From positions 1 to 5,068 of the forward strand of contig SKMY01000050.1 of assembly GCA_007120815.1 (NCBI GenBank): a stretch of DNA of 5,068 bases, given 5' to 3'. Positions 1 through 5,068 of the stretch are shown piece by piece. The position numbers and the translations under genes are program-made. Below the pieces are notes generated by a model. It saw only the letters and a list, made by a program, of their open reading frames with translations. It was not told the DNA's origin and searched no databases. Within the stretch, counting starts at the first letter, position 1; every line of letters begins with the position of its first letter. This DNA comes from Syntrophomonadaceae bacterium. Lineage in GTDB: Bacteria; Bacillota_D; Dethiobacteria; DTU022; UBA8154.

Positions 1-1
1 A

Positions 2-77
<76 letters not shown>

Positions 78-88
78 ATGTGTTATAT

Positions 89-117
89 ATTTTACGATAT
101 TTTCTGGCTTTATGCAA
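89..117 (-). promoter_or_regulatory. candidate sigma-A-type promoter of the tRNA-Arg gene
   Basis: On the minus strand a TTGCAT hexamer (112-117) is followed after 17 bp by TAAAAT (89-94), five of six matches to the -10 consensus. Transcription would start near position 82, a few bases before the mature tRNA 5' end. The -35 match is weak (TTG only), so the placement rests mainly on the -10 and on the spacing. Confidence 0.45.
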
Positions 118-166
118 GCTGGATTTAAAACCTGATTTATGTCGAAATCTTTCTTCCTGCTTCTTA

Positions 167-201
167 AATCTGTGATCCTACTTTAATCTGTGGTCCTACT
201 T
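167..201. repeat. two-copy short tandem repeat, period 18 bp, spanning a gene end
   Basis: A 17-base word, AATCTGTGATCCTACTT at 167-183, recurs at 185-201 with one change (A to G at its ninth base). The second copy contains the methyltransferase stop codon. Because the period is six codons, the first copy supplies another in-frame TAG at 178-180. It looks like a small duplication by replication slippage. Confidence 0.75.
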
Positions 202-936
202 CCTTTGTGCATAGATAATCAGGAGCTCATCAATGTCTCCTTCGTGATAAGGCACAGAGATGATTTCAGCATCAAAGCCGGTTTGCTGAAGCATGCTTAG
301 CCAATCTGCTTTGCTGAACAGCCCAAGCAGATGACGATCATATTCCACTTGAACCTGGCCCTTTTCATCTTTAAGCATTAAGGCAAAATCCTTGATAATG
401 ATACTCCCGTCCGGATCGGGGGTGTGGGTCCACTCCAAGTAGCGCATTCCCCTGCCGTTGTTATCTGCGCCGCCGTGTGCCGTTCCGGGTTTAAAAGTAT
501 CCTTAAAATAATCTGGAACCAGAAGGACACAACCTCCGGGTATGCAGTGATTAAAAGCTGTTTTAAATGTTTGCAGAAGATCCCCGGCAGTCGTTATATA
601 ACTAATCGCATCATGAATAAAAACGGCATCAAAGCTGCGGTTCAGGTTCAATGTTCGCATATCGCCCTGCAGATGCTCACATTCCGGGTTAAGTTTTTTG
701 CTCAATGACAGCATTTCCGGGGTAAGATCCGTTAAAGTCATGTTAAATCGATTTTTCATGTAAAAAGCATTGTGGCCTGCACCACAGCCCAGTTCCAGCA
801 CTGTCTTAATGCCGGGGTTGTGACGAAGAAATAGTTCTGTATAAATAACTGACTCTTTTTCATAATCACAAACAGGCGTCAATAGGGGGTACCAAGAACT
901 CAAATAAGTTGAATAAAGCCTGCAATTTTCTGTCAT
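196..936 (-). CDS. class I SAM-dependent methyltransferase, substrate unknown
   Basis: Predicted soluble cytoplasmic enzyme of 246 aa that transfers a methyl group from S-adenosylmethionine. The Rossmann-type signatures are in order: motif I VLELGCGAG at about residues 46-54, the acidic strand-2 segment LTDLTPEML at 68-76 (its Asp probably holds the SAM ribose), QGDMRTL at 90-96, the motif IV region FDAVFIHDAISYI at 102-114, and PGGCVLLVP at 133-141. The last hundred residues form a beta-rich acceptor-side region with no signature I recognise. The general pattern recalls small-molecule or sugar N-methyltransferases, but the substrate cannot be read. I chose the ATG at 936 because GGGGAGG stands 6 nt before it; the ATG at 951 would overlap that site and add only five residues. 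The gene looks more AT-rich than the regulator gene to its right. No signal peptide or membrane segment is seen. Confidence 0.87.
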   Translation of the reverse strand: MTENCRLYSTYLSSWYPLLTPVCDYEKESVIYTELFLRHNPGIKTVLELGCGAGHNAFYMKNRFNMTLTDLTPEMLSLSKKLNPECEHLQGDMRTLNLNRSFDAVFIHDAISYITTAGDLLQTFKTAFNHCIPGGCVLLVPDYFKDTFKPGTAHGGADNNGRGMRYLEWTHTPDPDGSIIIKDFALMLKDEKGQVQVEYDRHLLGLFSKADWLSMLQQTGFDAEIISVPYHEGDIDELLIIYAQRK

Positions 937-942
937 AATCTG

Positions 943-949
943 CCTCCCC
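943..949 (-). promoter_or_regulatory. ribosome binding site of the methyltransferase gene
   Basis: The minus strand reads GGGGAGG, then CAGATT, then ATG at 936. This strong site with a 6-nt spacer decides the start in favour of 936 over 951. The AT-rich DNA further upstream (951-990) offers several -10-like words, such as TATAAG and TAAAAT, but none has an acceptable -35, so no promoter is assigned. Confidence 0.75.
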
Positions 950-1000
950 ATACGTTTTAAAAGTACACTTATATACGCTTATTTTACAGCAGGAGGAATT

Positions 1001-1019
1001 TTTCACTTTTCACTTTCAC
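1001..1019. repeat. three closely spaced TTTCAC words
   Basis: TTTCAC occurs at 1001-1006, 1008-1013 and 1014-1019 (GTGAAA on the minus strand), about 65-80 bp upstream of the methyltransferase start. It could be simple slippage or a clustered regulator site. It is too short to say more. Confidence 0.5.
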
Positions 1020-1090
1020 ACCCTGATAACAACCCGGTCGATTTATTAACTGTCCCATACTTCGTGCTTAAGCAATTAATCCTTTAGCAA

Positions 1091-1130
1091 ACACATGGGG
1101 GCCACACATGGGGGGCCAAATGGGGGGGCC
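1091..1130. repeat. three-unit G-run repeat with runs of 5, 6 and 7 G
   Basis: Three consecutive units share the pattern ATG(n)CC: 1091-1103 has five G, 1104-1117 has six and 1118-1130 has seven. The first two units begin ACACATG and the third AAATG. The third unit is also the start of the left arm of the neighbouring inverted repeat. Such G tracts are prone to slipped-strand length change, and the strand could form a quadruplex if the longest run splits. No gene is seen here. Confidence 0.85.
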
Positions 1131-1190
1131 AGGTCTTGAGAAAAAAATGAATAACAAAAAGTGATAATTCAAGACCTGACCCCTTCATTT
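1118..1190. repeat. 22-bp imperfect inverted repeat, loop 29 nt
   Basis: The left arm at 1118-1139 and the right arm at 1169-1190 match as reverse complements at 19 of 22 positions. The perfect core is CAGGTCTTGA against TCAAGACCTG. All three differences are transitions. In a plus-strand RNA two of them become G-U pairs, leaving one mismatch; in a minus-strand RNA one becomes U-G. A long hairpin is thus possible in either transcript. It is not a normal intrinsic terminator, because no U tract follows the stem. The second tandem copy (1207-1228) can also serve as the right arm. Confidence 0.8.
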
Positions 1191-1228
1191 AACAAAAAGT
1201 GATAATTCAAGACCTGACCCCTTCATTT
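1153..1228. repeat. perfect tandem duplication of a 38-bp unit
   Basis: The unit at 1153-1190 (beginning AACAAAAAGTGATAATTC, ending CCCCTTCATTT) is repeated without any mismatch at 1191-1228. The second copy ends two bases from the stop codon of the regulator gene. Perfect identity implies a recent duplication or active homogenisation. Together with the inverted copy at 1118-1139 it suggests a small non-coding repeat element, since no transposase is encoded here. Confidence 0.95.
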
Positions 1229-1230
1229 GA

Positions 1231-4056
1231 TCAGGAGATGAGTTGCATTTTGCGGGCTATAGCTACGGCCTGCAGCTTGCCTTTAACTCCCAGCTTCCCG
1301 TAAATATTGCTGGCGTGCCACTTGACCGTACCGGGGGAAAGGTATATTTTCCCGGCGATTTGCTTGTTGGAAAACCCCTGGCTGAACAGCTCAAGGATTT
1401 CCAGCTCCCGGGGGCTCAAGTCTTCAATTAATTCCTGGTAATGCGGTTCATCAGCCCCAACGGCCTCAAGTTTTCTTTCCCGGGCCGCTTTCCCTGCCTT
1501 TTGGTCTGCGGCCTTTTGGTCGGTATTTTCCTGGGCGCTTTTCAGTGATGCCTGTTCTTCATCAGCTGGCATTTGGCTGTATATCCTGCGGGCAAACTCA
1601 GCCAGTTCCGGGGCAGCTGTCAAAGCGCTGGGGCTTTCTCCCCTCAGCAAACGGGCATAAACGGGGGCCAGCCCCATTTTTTCGTCAAGATACACCTGGA
1701 AGTAACCGGCCCGGCAGCCGGCCTGCAGGGCTTTTTCCAGCTCAGTTTCGGCCCTTTCTTCCTGGCTGGAGCGTTGGAAGAGGCGGGCTTTGGCCAGCAG
1801 CGTCTCGATGAGCAGCTTCTGGTTTTTGCCCCGGGCGGCCATCTGCTCAATGGAATTCAGCAGTTCGCCTGCCCGGGTATAACGCTCCCTGTCCGGGGCC
1901 GGGGCACTGCCCGAGGCAGCCATGACCCCGGCCAGGGCAAGATAACACCTTTCCTGGCCGCCCTGGATCGTTGCCCCGGCCGTAATTCCTGCCCGGGCCA
2001 GAAGATCACCGGCTTCTTCCGGGCTGCCCATCTTGAGATAGAGCAGCGCCTTCCAGGCCGTCAGAGGAAGGATAATAAAGGTGGGCAGCACAACGTCCCG
2101 GTGCAGTTTTTCCAGCTGGTTCACTGCCACCAAGGCCTGGTTAACCTGTTCATTCGAATAGAAGTAGGCAATATGATAGAGGTAGTTCCAGCCGTGGGCG
2201 GGTTTTTCAGTTTCGCTCAAGTGAAGCCCTCTTTCCAGGCAGCGCTTCGCTTCCTCCATATGGCCGGTTTCCCGGCGGTAGTCTCCCAGGAGGGTCCACA
2301 GCAGACCTATCCGTGACAGCCCGGACAGTCCTTTCTCTTTAGCGATTCCAAGCAGCTCCCGGGTCATTTTTTCAGCTTCGGCCAGCTTCCCCAGGTAGTA
2401 CAGGGTGGTGGCCACTTTAAACCCTGTGCTCAGGGTTAGGAAGGTATTACCGTAGGCCTGGTTTTCGTGGTGTGCTCCCAGGTAATAGCGGTAGGCATCT
2501 TTTGGGTTGCCGGAAAAGAGCCGGGCATCACCCAGAATAACCCCGACTTTATAGCGCCAGTAATTATTGTCAGGTGGGAGAAGCTCCAGGGCGGTCTCAG
2601 CGTATTCCTGGGCCCGGGGGAAGTTGTGGGCAAATATGTTGTAATAGGCCTTTACCACGGCAAGCTGGCCGTTAAAATTTCTGCGCCTGGCCTCGCTGTC
2701 AAAAACCCCCTCCGCCAGCTGGATCATTTCTCCTGCCTCCTCCAGTCCTTCATGGATCAGGTGGAGCCAGGCTTTATGGATGGCCAGGTCCGGGTACTGG
2801 CGTAATAAGTCGGGAGAAAAGCTGTTCAGGCATTCCTGGACCAGGTTGCTGCCTTCGTTGATCACCAGTTCTTCCAGGCTTTGACTTAATATGTCAGCCG
2901 CCATGGACCTGTTTTCACCCAGCAAAGCGTGGCGTATGGCTTCCCCAGGCTCATTTTTATCCTGGTACCACTGCGCTGTCTTCTCGTGCAGGTCCCGCTC
3001 CATTTCGGGGTATGTCTTTTTTAGCTGGTGCGAGAGAAGGTCGGCAAAAAGAGGATGATAGCGGTACCAACAACCCTCATCGTCCAGGGGGATCAAAAAA
3101 AGGTTCTTCCTGTCCAGTTCAGCCAGCATGGCCGCACTGTCTTCCCTACCGGTGACAAAATCGCACAAGGGAGCGGAGAAGCGCTTAAAAATAGAGGTCT
3201 TTAGGAGAAACTCCCGCACCGTTTCGGGCTGCTGTTGAAATACTTCTTCGCTTAAGTATAGGAACACATGGCGATGGCTGCCGGTAAAATTGTGAATAAA
3301 TTCCGTGGCGCTTGAACTGTTAACCAGAGAAATCGCTGCCAGCTGGAGCCCGGTGATCCAACCTTCCGTTTTACGGTGCAGGGCTTCAACCTGGGAATCG
3401 CTTAACTGCAGCTCTTTGACACCGGCAAAGAGCTGCCCGGTCTCCTCCAGGGTAAAGCGCAGCGCTTTCTGGCGGACTTCGGTCATTTTTTCCCTGGCTC
3501 TCCACCGGGCCAGGGGCCAGGGGGGTTCAGAACGGGTGGTCACAACCAGGTGAATCATTGGAGGGAGATTTTCGATAAAGAAGACCATATCCTGTTGAAT
3601 CCGGGTATCATTGATGGCGTGGTAATCATCCAGGACTAAAAACAGCGGTTCTTTAAGGGCGAACAGCTCGTTGAGCAGGGGCGCCAGCAGTGAGCTGCTG
3701 CCCACAGCCAGTTCCGATTCCAGTGCCGTGGTGCGAAGCATTTCCAGGGTTCCTTTTCCCAGGCCCGGCTCGACCATCTGCAAGGACGAAACCAGGTAGA
3801 GCCAAAACCGCTCCCTTTCGTTGTCGTTATCATCGAGGGAATACCAGGCGCAGCGGGCTTCTTTCCCGCTCAGCCAGCTCCTGGCCAGGGTTGTTTTGCC
3901 AAAACCGGCCGGAGCAGAAAGCAGGGTTAACTGACGGGTAAACCCCTCCTTCACAGCCAGGTTCTTTTCCAATCCTGCCAGCAGAGAGGACCGCTGGAGC
4001 AGAGCAGGGCTTAAAGGTGGAATATTTATTTTGATATTTAATAGTTTACCCTTCAC
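1231..4056 (-). CDS. MalT-type (LAL/STAND) ATP-dependent LuxR-family transcriptional regulator
   Basis: Predicted cytoplasmic signal-integrating DNA-binding regulator of 941 aa, the usual size for MalT-like proteins. In order: an NTPase with Walker A SAPAGFGKTT (residues 47-56, Lys54), the SLDDNDNERERFW segment after it, Walker B LFLVLDDYH (138-146) and TTRSEPP (173-179); the family's TGLQLAA (235-241) and RYHPLFADLL (332-341); a long alpha-helical TPR-like region (about 415-825) that in MalT binds inducer; a charged Ala/Lys/Gln linker (842-865); and a LuxR helix-turn-helix starting at LSPRE (880-884), with recognition region LSPGTVKWH. No receiver or acyl-homoserine-lactone domain is present, so the ligand is unknown. 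I prefer the GTG at 4056: AGGAGG lies 8 nt upstream and the protein then starts as relatives do, shortly before the NTPase. The ATG at 4104 adds 16 Gly/Trp-rich residues and its nearest AAGGAG is 14 nt away. The gene is divergent from the reductase gene, its likely target. The shorter frames inside it are shadows. Confidence 0.93.
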   Translation of the reverse strand: MKGKLLNIKINIPPLSPALLQRSSLLAGLEKNLAVKEGFTRQLTLLSAPAGFGKTTLARSWLSGKEARCAWYSLDDNDNERERFWLYLVSSLQMVEPGLGKGTLEMLRTTALESELAVGSSSLLAPLLNELFALKEPLFLVLDDYHAINDTRIQQDMVFFIENLPPMIHLVVTTRSEPPWPLARWRAREKMTEVRQKALRFTLEETGQLFAGVKELQLSDSQVEALHRKTEGWITGLQLAAISLVNSSSATEFIHNFTGSHRHVFLYLSEEVFQQQPETVREFLLKTSIFKRFSAPLCDFVTGREDSAAMLAELDRKNLFLIPLDDEGCWYRYHPLFADLLSHQLKKTYPEMERDLHEKTAQWYQDKNEPGEAIRHALLGENRSMAADILSQSLEELVINEGSNLVQECLNSFSPDLLRQYPDLAIHKAWLHLIHEGLEEAGEMIQLAEGVFDSEARRRNFNGQLAVVKAYYNIFAHNFPRAQEYAETALELLPPDNNYWRYKVGVILGDARLFSGNPKDAYRYYLGAHHENQAYGNTFLTLSTGFKVATTLYYLGKLAEAEKMTRELLGIAKEKGLSGLSRIGLLWTLLGDYRRETGHMEEAKRCLERGLHLSETEKPAHGWNYLYHIAYFYSNEQVNQALVAVNQLEKLHRDVVLPTFIILPLTAWKALLYLKMGSPEEAGDLLARAGITAGATIQGGQERCYLALAGVMAASGSAPAPDRERYTRAGELLNSIEQMAARGKNQKLLIETLLAKARLFQRSSQEERAETELEKALQAGCRAGYFQVYLDEKMGLAPVYARLLRGESPSALTAAPELAEFARRIYSQMPADEEQASLKSAQENTDQKAADQKAGKAARERKLEAVGADEPHYQELIEDLSPRELEILELFSQGFSNKQIAGKIYLSPGTVKWHASNIYGKLGVKGKLQAVAIARKMQLIS

Positions 4057-4154
4057 GTAACCGGCCTCCTGCCGTTTTCTTCCAACCCAACCGCCCCAAC
4101 CCATTCGGGACGCGGAAGCTCCTTAGATATATTTTCTTCTGCATCCTCCTCCAT
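4053..4154 (-). CDS. possible 33-aa upstream ORF overlapping the regulator start
   Basis: An ATG at 4154 opens a frame of 33 codons, beginning MEEDAEENISKELPRPEW and ending GRRPVT. Its TGA at 4055-4053 overlaps the proposed GTG start in the sequence GTGA, a classic arrangement for translational coupling. The purine run AAGGA is only 2 nt before this ATG, so its own initiation would be weak. The same frame stays open for 39 more codons upstream, to a TAA at 4274-4272, without another ATG, GTG or TTG. It might therefore be a leader peptide, the tail of a decayed gene, or chance. I recognise no family. Confidence 0.25.
   Translation of the reverse strand: MEEDAEENISKELPRPEWVGAVGLEENGRRPVT
4065..4070 (-). 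promoter_or_regulatory. ribosome binding site supporting the GTG start of the regulator
   Basis: The minus strand reads AGGAGG, eight bases (CCGGTTAC), then GTG at 4056. This is near-ideal strength and spacing, and it lies inside the longer open frame that starts at 4104. It is the main reason for moving the start downstream. Confidence 0.65.
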
Positions 4155-4192
4155 ATTCCTTTTTTTTACCTGGGCAACCCGCTCTCTGGTAA

Positions 4193-4198
4193 ATTTTA
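4193..4198 (-). promoter_or_regulatory. possible -10 element for the regulator gene
   Basis: The minus strand carries TAAAAT here, five of six matches to a sigma-A -10, but no recognisable -35 lies 16-19 bp upstream. If it is used, transcription would start near 4186, leaving a leader of about 130 nt before the GTG. A missing -35 would fit an activator-dependent promoter, but the call is weak. Confidence 0.22.
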
Positions 4199-4227
4199 GG
4201 ATTTTGGCAGGGTTGACGCTGTCCCTT

Positions 4228-4241
4228 TTTAACCTGTTAAA
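4228..4241. promoter_or_regulatory. palindrome TTTAAC-CT-GTTAAA in the divergent control region
   Basis: A perfect 6-bp inverted repeat with a 2-bp centre, TTTAAC CT GTTAAA. It shares its last base with the start of the next dyad. A TTGACG word (4213-4218) stands upstream, and GTTAAA follows it after 17 bp, so this could also be the poor -10 of a second rightward promoter. A regulator-binding role is inference from position and symmetry only. Confidence 0.4.
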
Positions 4242-4258
4242 CCTGCCCTTTGGCAGGT
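4241..4258. promoter_or_regulatory. 18-bp dyad ACCTGCC-CTTT-GGCAGGT, operator candidate
   Basis: A perfect 7-bp inverted repeat with a 4-bp centre, lying between the divergent regulator and reductase genes. Its ends, ACCTG and CAGGT, are those of the 20-bp Vibrio fischeri lux box, although this site is 2 bp shorter. It overlaps by two bases the -35 of the best rightward promoter, and its centre would lie about 42 bp before the predicted start of transcription, where class II activators bind. The stem is not followed by a T tract on the plus strand and only by TTT on the minus strand, so a terminator is unlikely. Confidence 0.5.
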
Positions 4259-4285
4259 CACAGGGAAAACCTTAACGGGTAAAAT
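4257..4285 (+). promoter_or_regulatory. candidate promoter of the reductase gene
   Basis: GTCACA (4257-4262, four of six matches to -35), a 17-bp spacer, then TAAAAT (4280-4285, five of six matches to -10). Transcription would start near 4292, about 32 nt before the ATG. The imperfect -35, with a dyad touching its upstream edge, suggests an activator-dependent promoter. An alternative using TTGACG at 4213 has a much poorer -10. Confidence 0.45.
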
Positions 4286-4309
4286 GAAGATAGCAATTTT
4301 AAAATGGAT

Positions 4310-4314
4310 GGGAG
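4310..4314 (+). promoter_or_regulatory. ribosome binding site of the reductase gene
   Basis: GGGAG ends 9 nt before the ATG at 4324. It touches the in-frame ATG at 4315 with no spacer, so the site favours 4324 as the start. Confidence 0.6.
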
Positions 4315-4323
4315 ATGAAAAAG

Positions 4324-5068
4324 ATGAAAAAAAAGAAAGTGCTGTTTTTTGGTGCGGGAGTCCTGGGCAGCTTGTATGCCGCCCGCCTGCAAGAAACGGG
4401 TAACGATGTAACCCTGATTGCCCGGGGATCGCGCTATGAGGACTTGAAAAAGCACGGCGTCGTATTGGAAAACTTTGATACCGGCGAGAAGACCAGGACG
4501 GAACTCAGAATTATCGATAAGATGCCTGCAGATGAATACTTCGATTTCTGCGTGGTTTTGGTTCAGAAAACCCAGCTTGAATCAACCCTGGAAGCGCTTA
4601 AGGTAAACGCCCTTATTCCCGCTTTTATTTTTATGAACAATACGGCCGAGGGCCCCCAGGCGATGATCGATGCCCTGGGGCGGGAGCGGGTCTTGATGGG
4701 GCATGCCAATGCCGGTGGTGAACGGCAGGGCCATGTTGTGCTTTACATGGTCACTGACAAGATGACCCTGGGTGAGCTTGACGGGAAAAAAAGCCAGCGG
4801 CTTCTGCAAATGGCCGAAACATTTAAAGGGGCAGGCTTTGCCGTCGACTTGAGCAGCCATATCGACGCCTGGAAAAAGTATCACGTGGCCCTGGCTGTTC
4901 CCTTCAGCTTTGCCATGTATATGAACGACTCCTGTAATATTAGCCTCTCTCACTGCCGGGAGGATACCAGAAAAAGCCTGCAGGGCATTCGCGAAGGCTT
5001 TGCAGCCCTAACCCGGCTGGGCTACCCGGTTGAACCGCCCAAGTTAAAGTGGGTTTTTGCCATACCGG
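4324..5068 (+). CDS. ketopantoate reductase-like (ApbA/PanE family) NAD(P)-dependent oxidoreductase, 3' end outside window
   Basis: Predicted cytoplasmic reductase; 248 codons are visible of a family usually about 300 aa long, and no stop is reached. The N-terminus is a Rossmann strand-loop-helix, VLFFGAGVLGSLYAARL, with GxGxxG at residues 10-15, followed by LIARGSR (31-37), whose Arg may contact the NADPH phosphate. FMNNTAEG (103-110) matches the substrate/cofactor loop holding Asn98 in E. coli PanE. The helix AWKKYHVALAVP (182-193) carries the probable catalytic lysine, Lys185 (Lys176 in PanE). By my manual alignment, however, PanE Asn180 and Asn184 become Ala and Pro, so ketopantoate may not be the substrate and I give no gene symbol. 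The start at 4324 has GGGAG 9 nt upstream; the ATG at 4315 would add three residues. The gene is divergent from the MalT-type regulator. The long minus-strand frame at 4582-4953 is its shadow. Confidence 0.88.
   Translation, partial: MKKKKVLFFGAGVLGSLYAARLQETGNDVTLIARGSRYEDLKKHGVVLENFDTGEKTRTELRIIDKMPADEYFDFCVVLVQKTQLESTLEALKVNALIPAFIFMNNTAEGPQAMIDALGRERVLMGHANAGGERQGHVVLYMVTDKMTLGELDGKKSQRLLQMAETFKGAGFAVDLSSHIDAWKKYHVALAVPFSFAMYMNDSCNISLSHCREDTRKSLQGIREGFAALTRLGYPVEPPKLKWVFAIP

Noticed and set aside
424..708. 94-codon plus-strand open frame
   Set aside because: It is antisense to the methyltransferase core motifs and has no recognisable domain.
990..996. AGGAGG on the plus strand in the spacer, looking like a ribosome binding site
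   Set aside because: No ATG, GTG or TTG follows within a usable distance and no open frame starts there.
1065..1074. 10-bp palindrome TGCTTAAGCA
   Set aside because: It is short, isolated and not aligned with any promoter element I could place; compatible with chance.
1091..1228. Insertion sequence or CRISPR array
   Set aside because: There is no transposase frame and no clear target-site duplication at the borders. The repeats lack unique spacers, so CRISPR does not fit; at most this is a small non-autonomous element.
1573..2316. 247-codon plus-strand open frame inside the regulator gene
   Set aside because: It is antisense to a well-supported regulator with intact family motifs. Its Gly/Pro/Gln-rich translation shows no domain, as expected for the shadow of a GC-rich gene.
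4057..4104. N-terminal 16-codon extension of the regulator from the ATG at 4104
   Set aside because: Its nearest Shine-Dalgarno is 14 nt away and the encoded Gly/Trp-rich stretch is unlike family N-termini, while the GTG at 4056 has a near-ideal site. It is not excluded, only less likely.
4241..4258. Hairpin ACCTGCC/GGCAGGT as an intrinsic terminator
   Set aside because: The plus strand continues CACAGGG, and the minus strand has only three T before AAC. The position between divergent genes, where no transcript needs to end, also argues against it.
4582..4953. 123-codon minus-strand open frame
   Set aside because: It lies wholly antisense to the reductase, whose Rossmann motif and catalytic helix are clear; no recognisable domain was seen in its translation.

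Overview
The window reads like chromosomal DNA of a Gram-positive, probably clostridial (Peptococcaceae-like) bacterium. This is inferred from strong purine-rich ribosome binding sites (GGGGAGG, AGGAGG), a tRNA with encoded CCA, and the gene families present. No marker gene fixes the taxonomy.

Layout, left to right. (1) A complete tRNA-Arg(UCU) gene on the minus strand at the left edge. (2) A minus-strand gene for a class I SAM-dependent methyltransferase, transcribed toward the tRNA, with a short 18-bp-period duplication across its stop codon. (3) A 279-bp spacer packed with repeats: three ATG-G(n)-CC units whose G runs grow 5, 6, 7; a 38-bp perfect tandem duplication; and a 22-bp imperfect inverted repeat joining the two. 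It looks like a small non-coding repeat element lying against the 3' end of the next gene. (4) A large minus-strand gene for a MalT-type (LAL/STAND) transcriptional regulator: NTPase, helical-repeat region and C-terminal LuxR helix-turn-helix. Its best start is a GTG at 4056, not the upstream ATG at 4104, and that GTG overlaps the stop of a possible small upstream ORF. (5) A divergent intergenic region with two abutting palindromes, one resembling a LuxR-type operator, placed just upstream of a plausible promoter for the rightward gene. (6) A plus-strand ketopantoate-reductase-like (ApbA/PanE family) oxidoreductase, cut by the window end.

How the genes may work together: the regulator and the reductase are divergent and share a control region. 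The simplest model is that the regulator, activated by an unknown small ligand and ATP, controls the reductase and whatever follows it. The methyltransferase and the tRNA do not obviously belong to that unit. No complete mobile element, CRISPR array, phage gene or clearly new multi-gene system is visible. The items most worth a second look are the operator-like dyad, the coupled small ORF and the repeat block.
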